Source: Apium graveolens
Taxonomy: Eukaryota > Streptophyta > Magnoliopsida > Apiales > Apiaceae
Assembly (NCBI RefSeq): GCF_009905375.1
Contig: NC_133655.1
Span: 36,756,203 to 36,820,202 of the forward strand
Length of the DNA stretch: 64,000 bases
Reading direction: 5' to 3'
How positions within the stretch are numbered: the stretch's first letter is position 1; each line of letters opens with the position of its first letter. A model generated the notes under the pieces. That model was not told where the DNA came from. It saw only the letters and a program-made list of their open reading frames with translations, and did not search any database. A program made the position numbers and the translations under genes. Below are positions 33,167 to 43,247 of the stretch, piece by piece.

Positions 33167-34632
33167 ATGCATACGCGTTCGCGTACTAGCAAGAAAACAC
33201 TGGATAAAGCCGAGCAAGAACTTGTGGTAATTCGCAAGGAAGTTTTTGAGGAAGAAAAGAAGGTAGAAGAAGAAGAGGAAGTGGAAGAGCCAATTATAGT
33301 AGCTATGGGTGATCAAGCAGGAAATCTGAAGGCTTTGATGAACTATTCTAAGTCTAAGATTAATGACATTCAGTCTAGCATCATTAGACCAGCCATCGCG
33401 GCTAACACTTTTGAGATCAAGTCAAGCACGATCCAGATGATACAGAACTCAGTTCAGTTTGGGGGTTCTCCTACCAAAGACCCCAATATGCACATCAGGT
33501 ATTTCATCGAGATCTGTGACACTTTCAAGTTCAATGGTGTGACTGAAGATGCTATAAAGCTGTGACTCTTTATATTTTCTTTGAGGGACAAAGCTAAGTA
33601 CTGGTTACATTCTCTACCGGCAGGGTCTATCACAACTTGGGAAGATCTTGCTCAAAGTTTCTCACTAAATTTTTTTCCAAGGCGAAGAGTGCAGCAATCA
33701 GGAATGCTTTTACCTAGTTTGCACAACAAACTGGAGAATCTCTGTGCGAGGCTTGTGATCGATATAAGGAGATGCTAAGAAAGTTCCCACACCATGGCAT
33801 GCCTGATTGGATGATTATCAACTGTTTCTACAATGGATTGGGTCCTACTTCTAGGTCCATGCTTGATGCAGCATCAGGAGGAGCCTTATGGGCAAAAAGC
33901 TATGATGAAGCTTATGAACTTACTAAACTGATGGATGCTAATGAGTACCAGAATCCTTCCCAGAGACTGACTCAGGGAAAAGTAGCAGGAATTCTGGAGT
34001 TGGACGCAGCAACTGCTATAGATGCCCAACTTACGGCTTTGACAATGAAGGTGGACACGTTGGCTAATTATGGAGTTAATCAAATCACTAGTGTCTGTGA
34101 GCTTTGTGTTGGTGCCCATGAGACTGATCAGTGTGTAATTTCTAATGAATCAGCTCAGTTCGTGAGCAACTTCCAACGATCACAGCAACCTGAGCCAACC
34201 ACCTATCATCCAAACAACCGCAGTCATCCTAATTTTAGTTGGAGCAATGCTCAGAATGCGGTTCAACAGCCTTATCAGCAGTATCCATCTAAGCAGTACA
34301 ACCCCCCTGGTTTTCAGCAACCGCAGTATGCACCAAAATAACAACTCCAGCTGCAGCAAGCTAATGAAAAATATGAATTAGAGGAGTTGAAGCTTATGTG
34401 CAAGAGCCAAGCAGTTTCCATCAAGACCTTGGAAAATCAAATTGGGCAAATTGCCAATGCTTTGCTAAATCGTCAACCTGGTACACTACCTAGTGACACT
34501 GAAGTGCCAGGGAAGAAGGAAGCTAAAGAGCAGGTAAAGGCAATCACTTTGAGGTCTGGAAAGGTTGTTAATCCCGAGCAAACTCAAGAGTTGGCTGAAA
34601 AAGCTGGAGCTGAGAAAGAAGAAGAGCATTAG
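33167..34632 (+). pseudogene. Element G gag
   Basis: ATG 33167 opens MHTRSRTSKKTLDKAEQ, followed by a Glu-rich stretch. The Athila-type capsid comes next: DPNMHIRYFIEICDTFKFNGV, a TGA at 33563, SLRDKAKYWLHSLPAGSITTWEDL, then a frameshift in the 33690-33780 interval. It resumes with RKFPHHGMPDWMIINCFYNGL and GALWAKSYDEAYELTKLM. A CELC...H..DQC zinc-like motif is near 34095-34135, followed by Gln/Pro-rich sequence. Further stops are at 34339 and 34630; the region in between (LENQIGQIANALLNRQPGTLPSDTE) is typical for Athila gag-pol. Confidence 0.87.
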
Positions 34633-34641
34633 GATGAAGAA

Positions 34642-35275
34642 GTGGAACCAAGAAAGACTGCTGTTGAGCACACTCTTCCTGAGGGTAATACAGGGGATAA
34701 ACAAATCTATCCTCCACCGCTTTTTCGTAAGAGGCTGCAGAAGAAAAAGTTGGACAGGCAATTCGAGAAGTTTCTGGAGGTGTTCAAAAAACTTCATATC
34801 AACATACCTTTCGTTGAGGCTCTCGAGCAGATGCCTAGTTATACAAAGTTTATGAAAGGTATTCTCTCTCGGAAAGTGAAGCTAGATGATTTAGAGGCTG
34901 TCGCTCTTACGGAGGAATGTAGTGATGTGCTACAGTAGAAGTTGCCTCCAAAGCTTAAGGATCTAGGAAGCTTTACTATTCCATGTACTATTGGGAAAGT
35001 ATCTTTTGACAGATGCTTATGTGACTTGGGAGCTAGCATCAATTTGATGCCTTTGTCAATCTTCAAGCAATTGGACTTACCTGATCCCAAACCAACTTAC
35101 ATGACCTTGTAGTTGGCCGACCGTTCTATTATATATCCGAGATGTATTTTAGAGGATGTCTTGGTCAAGGTGGATAAACTCATCTTCCATGCTAATTTCA
35201 TCATTCTTGATTTCGAGGAGGATAAGAAGATTCCCATAATCTTGGGAAGCCTTTCTTGGCAACTAGCCGAACCTT
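34642..35275 (+). pseudogene. Element G protease region
   Basis: It contains the pre-protease PPPLFRKRLQKKKLDRQFEKF and KLHINIPFVEALEQMPSYTKFMK blocks. The retropepsin itself follows: SFTIPCTIG, then [15 protein letters not shown], where the catalytic site reads D-L-G-A-S instead of D-T/S-G as usual in Athila. The sequence continues through ILEDVLVKVDKLIFHANFIILDFEED to a frameshift near 35260. Stops occur at 34936 and 35110; the latter is a Gln position (CAG to TAG). Confidence 0.85.
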
Positions 35276-37130
35276 GATTGATATGCAGAAGGGTGAGCTT
35301 ACAATACGAGTGTTGGATCAGGATGTAACTTTCAATGTGTTCAATGCTATGAAATTTCCTACTGATAACGAGGAGTGCTTAAAAGTGGAGTTGGTTAATT
35401 CGGTGGTCACATCGGAACTTGATCAATTGTTAATGTCTGATGCCTTAGAAAAAGCCTTGTTGGGAAATTCGGATAGCGAAGATGATGAAGGTGATGAGCA
35501 ATTGCAATATTTGAATGCTTCTCCCTGGAAAAGGAAGATTGATATGCCTTTTGAATCTCTTGGAATGGAGGAATTGAACAAAGCTCCTAAACGCCTCAAG
35601 CCATCTATTGAGAAAGCTCCTACTCTTGAGCTTAAGCCTTTACCTGAACATTTGAGGTATGCTATTTTAGGTGATGCATCTACTCTGCCTGTCATTATTG
35701 CATCTGACCTTTCAGGTTGCGATGAGGAAAAGCTTTTGAGAATTCTGAGAGAGTTCAAATCAGCAATTGGATGGACTATAGCAGATATCATGGGAATCAG
35801 CCCTTCTTACTGCATGCATAAAATTCTGTTAGAAGAAGATAGTAAGCCTACAGTCGAGTAGAAAAAAAGACTTAATCCAATCATGAAGGAAGTTGTAAAG
35901 AAGGAAATTCTGAAGTGGCTAGATGCAGGGATTATTTATCATATCTCTGACAGTTCATGGGTAAGCCCGGTTCAATGTGTACCAAAAAAGGTGGTATTAT
36001 TGTGGTAGCAAATGAGAAGAATGAGCTTCTTCCTACAAGAACAGTCACGGGGTGGAGAGTCTGTATGGACTATAGGAAGCTCAACAAAGCCACTAGAAAG
36101 GATCACTTTCCCCTGCCCGTCATTGATCAGATGCTTGGCAGGTTGGCTAGTCATGAGTACTATTATCTTCTTGATGGTTATTCGGGTTACAACCAGATTT
36201 GTATCGCTCCAGAAGATCAGGAGAAAACTATCTTCACTTGTCCATTCGGTACATTCACCTTTAGATGAGTTTCTTTCGATATGTGTGGTGCACCAACCAC
36301 ATTTCAGCGATATATGATGGCCATCTTTTCTGATATGATTGGCTAGAATATGGAAGTGTTCATGGACGACTTCTTAGTCTTTGGCGATTCTTTTGATGAA
36401 TGCTTGCAAAATCTTGGACACGTCCTCAAGAGGTACGTTGAGACCAATCTGGTTCTCAATTGAGAGAAATGTCACTTCATGGTGCGTCAAGGCATAATTC
36501 TCGGGCACAAGGTTTCTAGTAAGGGTCTTGAGGTGGATAAGGCCAAGGTGGGGGTCATTGAGAATCTTCCCCCTCCTATTTCTGTCAAGGGAATTCACGC
36601 GGGTTTCTATAGGCGTTTTATCAAAGACTTCTCAAAAATTTCAAATCCATTGTGCAGTTTAATAGAGAAAGATGTCCCTTTCAAATTTGATGACGAGTGC
36701 CTTGCAGCGTTTGAGACATTGAAGAAGAGTCTAATCTCGGGACCAGTCATAATTGCACCTGATTGGAATGAACCTTTTGAGATGATGTGTGATGCAAGTG
36801 ATTATGCAGTTGGAGAAGTTCTTAAGAAGAGGAAGAACAACATATTTCATGTGGTCTATTATGCTAGTAAGACTCTAAATGGTGCTCAACTGAATTACAC
36901 TACTACGGAGAAAGAACTTTTAGCTATTGTCTATGGTTTTGAGAAATTTTGATCTTATCTACTTGGGACTAAGGTGACAGTTTTCACGGATCACGCCGCC
37001 ATTTGATATCTTGTCTCGAAAAAGGACTCTAAGCCTAGATTAATTCGATGGGTTCTTTTGCTCCAAGAATTTGAACTAGAGATCAAGGATAGAAAAGGAA
37101 CTGAAAATCAAGTTGTTGATCATCTCTCGC
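35256..37130 (+). pseudogene. Element G reverse transcriptase and RNase H
   Basis: The RT contains WVSPVQCVPKKGG, WRVCMDYRKLNKATRKDHFPLP, LDGYSGYNQI, and the catalytic FMDDF near 36361 (Ty3-gypsy Y/F-x-D-D). The thumb FYRRFIKDFSKI follows, then RNase H with CDASDYAVG, TTTEKELLAIV and TDHAAIxYL. Stops are at 35859, 36266, 36350, 36461, 36950 and 37004; several are CGA to TGA by comparison with normal gypsy motifs. A small disruption is seen near 36590. Catalytic residues remain but the frame is not continuous. Confidence 0.87.
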
Positions 37131-38501
37131 GATTAGAGAATCCAAATGCTACTTTATTGGATAAGACATTGATAAATGAGTCTTTTCCCGATGAGCTGAT
37201 GTTTGGAGTGCAAGAAGAAGAGCCGTGGTTTGCAGACATTGTGAACTACCTTGTGAGTAACATCTTGCCTCCCGACCTATCTTATGCTCAAAGGAAGAAG
37301 TTTCTACATGAAGTGAAGTGGTATATGTGGGATGAGCCGTTTCTTTTTAGAAAAGGAGCTGACCAAATCATCAGGAGATGTATTCCTTACAGCGAAACAG
37401 GGGGATCTTGCGAGATTGCCACTCAACAGCTTATGGAGGACATTATGGTGGAGAAAAGACAGCAGCTCGTGTTCTTCAAGCAGGTTTCTTTTGGCCGACA
37501 TTGTTTAAAGATGCTCATCAGTTTGTTTTGAAATGTGATCGATGTCAACGTGTGGGTAATATCTCCAAGAGGGATGAAATGCCTCTTAATGTGCTTCTCG
37601 AGGTTGAGGTCTTCGATGTTTGGGGAATTGACTTTATGGGGCCATTTGTATCATCTTGCAACAATCAGTATATCCTGTTGGTGGCTGATTATGTGTCGAA
37701 ATGGGTTGAAGTTAAGGCATTGCCAACGAACGATGTGAAAGTGGTGCTTAATTTTCTTCACAAGCAGATATTCACAAGGTTTGGAACTCTAAGAGTCATA
37801 ATCAGTGATGAGGGGTCGCATTTTTGCAATCACAAGTTTACTGCTATGATAAAAAGGTATAATGTGAATCATCGCATTGCTACAACTTATCATCCTCAGA
37901 CAAATGGTCAAGCTGAGGTATCTAACAGAGAGATCAAGTGCATTTTAGAGAGTGTCCATCAAGGAAGGATTAGTCTTTGAAGCTTGATGAAGCTGTTTGG
38001 GCATATAGAACAACATATAAGACTCCATTGGGAATGTTGCCGTTTTAATTGGTCTATGGCAAGGGGTGTCATTTGCCCCTGGAGCTCGAGCATAAAGCAT
38101 ACTGGGCTTCAAAGAAATTGAATCTAGACTTGGATGCAGCTGGAAAGAAAAGGATGTTTCAATTGAACAAACTTGACGAATTTCGACTTCAAGCTTATGA
38201 GAACGACAAAATGTACAAGGAGAAAGTCAAGAGTTGGCACGATCGGGGTCTAGTGCTCAAGAAATTTATGTCGGGGCAACAAGTGCTTTTATTTAACTCT
38301 TGTCTCCGTCTTTTTCCTGGAAAGTTGAAGTCAAGATGGTCAGGTCCTTTTATTTTCAAAACTGTGTTTCCACATGGAGCGGTGGAAATTTTTGAGAATG
38401 ATCCGGGCCAAGCATTCAAGGTAAATGGTCAATGGTTGAAGTATTATTATGGTGATACGGCAAACAACAAGGTGGTTAGTACCGTTTTATTGTCCACTTG
38501 A
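37131..38501 (+). pseudogene. Element G integrase
   Basis: After a linker ([20 protein letters not shown]) a frameshift near 37385 leads to the zinc domain: [15 protein letters not shown]...CDRCQRVGNIS. The catalytic core follows: WGIDFMGPF (first Asp), VIISDEGSHF (second Asp), and TNGQAEVSNREIK with the Glu. A frame break near 37980 and a stop at 38046 precede the C-terminal region (VYGKGCHLPLELEHKAYWA, then KSRWSGPFIFKTVFPHGAVEI), which ends at 38499. The DDE residues are intact but the gene cannot be read through. Confidence 0.88.
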
Positions 38502-38684
38502 TCTCAAGATTCTACGTCGAGCTAGCGACGAAAAAGAAGCGCTTCTTGGGAGGCTACCCAAGTATGTTGTACATTAGTAGGTAGAGGAAGCCAGAAGAAA
38601 GGAAAAAATCACAAACAAATCAGGGACAAGTACAGAAGCTGGGCGCCGCGTTATTTTAGCGCATGGTCGTGCCGTTTTTCCAGT

Positions 38685-38875
38685 AACTGAGCGCGCCCGC
38701 GCTGTCCTAGCGCGCCCGCGCTGTCCTAGCGCGCCCGCGCTGTCCTAGCGCGCCCGCGCTGTCCTAGCGCGCCCGCGCTGTCCTAGCATGCCCGCGCTGT
38801 CCTAGCGCGCGCCCGTGCTGGTTTTCCAGAAGTAGAGCGCGCCCTCACTGTCTCAGCGCGCGGCCGTGTCGGTCC
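38685..38875 (+). repeat. 19-bp GC-rich tandem array upstream of G env-position ORF
   Basis: About seven units of 19 bases occur, each AGCGCGCCCGCGCT followed by gtcct. Each unit is an inverted repeat (AGCGCG / CGCGCT). Degenerate units continue to about 38875. The unit core is the same as that of the LTR array but the spacer differs (gtcct instead of ggtgaa). Confidence 0.88.
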
Positions 38876-39054
38876 CTGTGCGAAATTTTTTTTAAGGCGG
38901 CAGTTTATAAGGTAAAATCTGGATTTTAGTTCCAAAATCAATTCAAACCCGATTTTTACTCTTCCACACCCCATAATTCCCTCTCCCTATCAATTCCATT
39001 ATTGCCATAATTCCCATAATCAATCCCACTTCTATTCCTTATCAAATTCACACC

Positions 39055-39075
39055 CCTCCACCTATAAATACATAC
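39055..39075 (+). promoter_or_regulatory. TATA-like box before G env-position ORF
   Basis: CCACCTATAAATACATACAC lies about 100 bases upstream of the ATG at 39166. Sequence and distance fit a plant core promoter; this is inference only. Confidence 0.4.
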
Positions 39076-39165
39076 ACTTATACACAACTTCTCCACCAAT
39101 TCACAAACTCTCAAACACAAATTCTCTCTAAACACTTAAGCTTTTATTCACTCTTTTTCAATCCA

Positions 39166-40399
39166 ATGGCACCCAAAAGACAGAGAACTCAAGTTGGAAG
39201 CAGCACCGCCGATTCATCATCTGCTGGTAGTGTGAGGCCTAGGTTTCTACTCCTGAGACTGAGGAGGAGTATATGAGGCTTCTCTCGAAGCCCATTACTA
39301 AGAAGAAAGGATTTTTGCCATCCGGGAGGGATGGTAAGTTGTTGGAGATGATTTTGGAGATGGGTTGGGTTCCTTTTTGTGAGGCTCCCGCTGCTGTGCC
39401 CATGAGTGTTATGCGGGAGTTTTATGCCAACGCCAAGGCGGAGAAGAATGGCTTTATGGTGGTGAGGGGGATGACTGTCGAGTACAGTGCTGATACTATA
39501 AGGAGGGTGATTGAGCAGCCCGTGAGGAAGCCCGGACAGGATACTTGGAATGATAAGACTCCGGAAGACTTTAACTTGGATCCGATTGTTGCTACTCTAT
39601 GTGTACCTGAGAGTCATTGGAAGTTCAAGAGGGGCACTACTGATTACTCCACGTTCCCTGCTTCATGCATGAACAGGTTTGCACGAGCTTGGAACTCATT
39701 TATTTGTGCTAACATCATGCCATATTCGCATGTGCATGAGATTACTGTGGAGCGTGCTCGTCTACTATGGGGTATTCTTCAGGGTGATTACATTGATTTG
39801 GGGATGATGATCTATCAGGGGATCTTGAGATTTTTGAGGGGAGGTACTACTAGTGCTATTCCTTATGCGTCCATTGTGACGAAATTGTGTGTGGCATTGG
39901 TGTTCATTGGCCCGCACATGAACAGCTGCAGCTTTCTAGTGCTCCTATCGACAGTTCTACGCTACACAGCATGGTTGAGTGGTATGGCGGCAAGCCCGAT
40001 CCTAAGGGGCTTGGTTATTCTTATGATCATCTGCTAGGAGGACGTCCAACCCCTCAGTCATATGCCGGTGGTACACAGCAGGCTAGCAAGGCGGCTTGGA
40101 AAGCTGAGTTGGGAGAGAAGGTCAGTCCATCGCAGCAGCAGCAGCAGCAGGAGGCAGCAGGAGCGGATATGAGAGCTAGTTTGAGTTCGACACAGTATAG
40201 GCGTCTTGCGGGGAGGATGGATGCGATGCACGACATCCACATTCAGTTTACACGCGATCTCACCCAGGCACTTGGGACTGCATTTAGAGCTACGGGAGTT
40301 GACATCCAATGGCCAGTTTTTGGTGAAAATTCTATGTATCCACCTCCGGACACACCTGACACTCCACCCGTTGAGGGTGATGATTCTAATTCTGAGTAG
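39166..40399 (+). pseudogene. Element G env-position ORF (plant-transposon-protein-like), frameshifted
   Basis: ATG 39166 opens MAPKRQRTQVGSSTADSSS; a frameshift near 39240 leads to the main frame (39273-40037). This has MREFYANAKAEKNGFMVVRG, IRRVIEQPVRKPGQDTW, the ARAWNSFICANIMPYSH block and RARLLWGILQGDYIDLGMMI. A second frameshift near 39880 continues to 40397 with a Gln-rich stretch. This is the kind of protein often labelled putative plant transposon protein and found in the env position of Athila elements. I see no signal peptide or transmembrane segment, so it is not an obvious envelope protein. Its function is unknown. Confidence 0.75.
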
Positions 40400-41597
40400 G
40401 TATGCCTGATTTCTTACTATTACCTTCACTGAGGACAGTGAATATTTTAAGTTTGGGGTAGTAGTTTAAGGAATATGTTTGTGTGAGTCTCATATAGTTT
40501 GCATGTTCATGATAGTTTAATTCATATAATTGCAGATATTTTGCCATGTAGTTTTTTTGGTAGTTTTTATGATAATTTCTTCATGTAGTTTCATGTATTT
40601 GCATTATATTATGATTCCCTTAGATAATTTTTCTGATTAATTGGTGATATTGATGCTAGTGTAGTGATGTCGTATTTAGTGATGTTGAGTCTTGTTGGAT
40701 TAATTTGCATGCTAGACATATTTGTATTTCACTAAGTCTTATAGGTTGCTACCGTGCTAGATCATAGTCATGATTTGTTGGTTTGTCGAGGTTTAATCAC
40801 TTGTTTATATTTAGAATTTAGGATATTCTCTTAATAATAAAAGACATGGATATTTAAAAATTAGAGGAAATTGGATTTCATTGCTAGTTGTGTGGCTAGG
40901 TGTCAAATGGCTAGTAGCCGGCTCATATTTTTTTGAGTAGTCCAGGGTTGAATGAGATGGAGCGAAACGCACTCATTCAGAAATTGTTAAAAAAAGAAAA
41001 AAAAAAGAAAAAAAGAAGAATAAGTGTTATGTATAATTGATCACGAGTGGGCTCTTTAGTACTCGAGTTATTAAGTTCTTAGGGGACTTTGTGCCTAGTG
41101 ACCTAAGGCTTTTATAGTCTGGGATCCGCTAACCTAACGCTCGCTACATGGGTGCTATTGTATAAGTCTTTTGTGGACCTCATTCATTGCACGATCAAAT
41201 AAGCATATGTGTTTTGTTTTGTTTGAATAAAAATATGAATCCATGATTAACTCCGATATAAGAATTGAAGTGTTATAAGCTATTTTGAGTCTAGCTTTTA
41301 TTCTGTTTATAAACTTGCGATTGTCTTGATAAGTAGTGAGTCATGGTTGTCGATCTAGTTGTGATAGTACATCTGTAAGCATTTGCACACACGCACGTCT
41401 CTGGTATGTAGATTGATTTATGAGATGTGATGGATCTTTATGCGAATAAATGCATTTATTGAGGTGCTGCTAATTTATTGGTTTAGTTATTCTTTGGGGA
41501 TCATTGCATTCATATTAGTTGCATTCATGCATTTTTATTTCTTGTTCTTTGAGTCTGTTTATGCTTGAGGACAAGCATCGATTCAAGTTTGGGGGTG
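40400..41597 (+). other. Element G 3' internal non-coding region
   Basis: No ORF is seen. It contains an internal PPT-like AAGTTTGGGGTAG (40449), an A/G low-complexity run (40988-41022) and T-rich sequence. Such a long 3' tail with repeated AGTTTGGGG words before the LTR is usual for Athila elements. The true PPT, AAGTTTGGGGGTG (41586-41597), stands next to the LTR. Confidence 0.7.
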
Positions 41598-42561
41598 TGT
41601 TAAGTGGCATTTATGAAACTTATTTATGCTCTAATAAGCTTTGAGTTGGTGTATTTGTACTCAAGTTATTTGTGTTTTAACGTGTTTTCAAGTATTTTTG
41701 CATTTCAGGCTTTACTTTGTAAATCAGGTGAATTAGCATTGTTTTGATGCTAATATGGTGTTTAGGATGTGTAAGAATAAAAGCTTGAAAGACTGGCTCG
41801 AAGCTGCAAGGAATAAAAAAAGAAAAAAAAGAATTTTTGGCAGAAGGCAGGCGCGCCCCCGCTGGTATTGCGCGCGCCCGCGCCGGGGGAACAGAAAGTC
41901 AGCGTGCCCGCGCTGGTGAAGCGCGCGGCCGCGCTAGGTCGGGATTTAAAAATCCTGATTCTTTTGCAATTCAAATTCTGGACTCCTAGGAATGCATGGA
42001 CTGCTATATAAACATAACTTAGGTCATTTTTCAAAGAGATATTCAGATATTCAGAGTTTTCAAGACATCAAGGAGGGAGAAGACGACAAGAGACCTTTTG
42101 GCACAATTCAACAAAGGCGAAGACGATCTAGTTTATTCTTGTGAATCTTTATTTTGAGTTGTAATTTGGATGCTTGTTTCTTGTTTTGCTGGACCTATAT
42201 TCTTTTGTGTACTTTGGTTTATTTATTCGTATAAAGACTACGTTTGCTATATTATGTTTTCATTGGAACCCACGTTGGCAATGAGTTCGATTATGGGTTA
42301 ATCGTTATCGTGGGGTTCTAGCGGATTTATTTATGGATTTCTTTAGCTAAAGTGTTTGATGCCTTAGTGTGTGGTGATTGTATGATATCCTAGTTATGGT
42401 TGTGCTTATTCATCTTATGAGCGTCGCGAACTTATAAGATATCGTGTTAATTCTTAATGAAGCGAAAGTGAATTTAAGGATTTAGAACTTGCCACGCTAG
42501 CATAGGTTCATGTATTGTTATGCATGATTCGTAGGTAATTTTACCCATCTTACTTTCCCTA
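41598..42561 (+). repeat. Element G 3' LTR, cut by E1
   Basis: It matches the 5' LTR from TGTTAAGTGGC to ...TTACTTTCCCTA, then element E1 begins. The GC array has only about two to three units here. The missing last part should begin with TAATCAAGATAG-like sequence right of the window, by comparison with 32535. Confidence 0.9.
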
Positions 42562-43109
42562 TGTTAGGTCACACAACACTGTAGAAGGGGGTTGAATACA
42601 ATGTTAATGCAATAAAATTGATTTAACAAAAGTATGTAACAAAGATCAAGTATATTGAATAAACTCTGTTATAATAAGAACTGTTGTTCTCTCTCAGTGA
42701 TGAACAAATATCACTAAGAGCTGCTAGGTTACAATGTATAATCTTCTCGATAAGGATAACACATATAGTGTAAACCCTAAGTCTGTGTTTATATAGTACA
42801 CAGTTACAAGATAACTTCCAATTGATATCGAATACAATTCTATCTCCTAAAATATATCAATCAGATATCTTCTACAAGTCTTCCAGTCTTCTAACTCTTT
42901 ACATGCATATCTTCTTTTATTTTAGTCTTGATCTTCTACTGTAAATCAGCTTCCTTCCTTAATTGTAAGTCTTCCCGCACTTAAGTTCTGATAATAAGTT
43001 CTGACTTCCAGTAAGTCCTGATTCCAGTAAGTCCTAATTTGTCCTATTGTTAAGTTCTGAAAACTAAACACAAATCATATTAGACATGACATCTCAAATA
43101 TATCTAACA
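42562..43109 (-). repeat. Element E1 3' LTR
   Basis: It is about 548 bp. On the minus strand it starts TGTTAGATATATTTGAG and ends CAACCCCCTTCTACAGTG...GACCTAACA. It is homologous to 47499-48112. Several TCAGAACTTA-type motifs are in its centre (42975-43075 on the plus strand as AAGTTCTGA). Confidence 0.88.
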
Positions 43110-43123
43110 ATTTCCCCCAACTT
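43110..43123 (-). other. Element E1 polypurine tract
   Basis: On the minus strand AAGTTGGGGGAAAT precedes the 3' LTR. Confidence 0.82.
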
Positions 43124-43247
43124 GTAAATTATGCAAAATATACAAGTTAATAGATTTGATGATGTCAAAAACATTTAAGTACAGATGCAATAAGAGTTTA
43201 ACTAGATAACTAACTACAACTTATAGTCCTTGAAGCTTTTACCAATC

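Larger units (their letters stand above)
38502..39165 (+). other. Element G spacer between integrase and env-position ORF
   Basis: It contains the GC-rich repeat (38685-38875) and then a CA/CT-rich leader-like stretch (38940-39160) with many ccaattcc words. A TATA-like CCTATAAATACATAC is at 39061. A subgenomic promoter for the downstream ORF is possible, but nothing proves it. Confidence 0.6.
31475..42561 (+). mobile_element. Element G, Athila-like Ty3-gypsy element
   Basis: Complete layout: 5' LTR (31475-33025), PBS, gag, protease, RT/RNase H, integrase, a GC-rich repeat, an env-position ORF, PPT and 3' LTR (from 41598, cut by E1 at 42561). Gene order PR-RT-RH-INT identifies Ty3-gypsy. The gag and protease motifs ([22 protein letters not shown]), long 3' internal region and PBS sequence fit the Athila group of plant elements. 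Many stops and several frameshifts make it defective. Confidence 0.88.

Noticed and set aside
33104..40399. Endogenous pararetrovirus (caulimovirus-type) integration
   Set aside because: The order protease-RT-RNase H-integrase with LTRs, PBS and PPT is that of a Ty3-gypsy element; no movement protein or viral coat features were seen.
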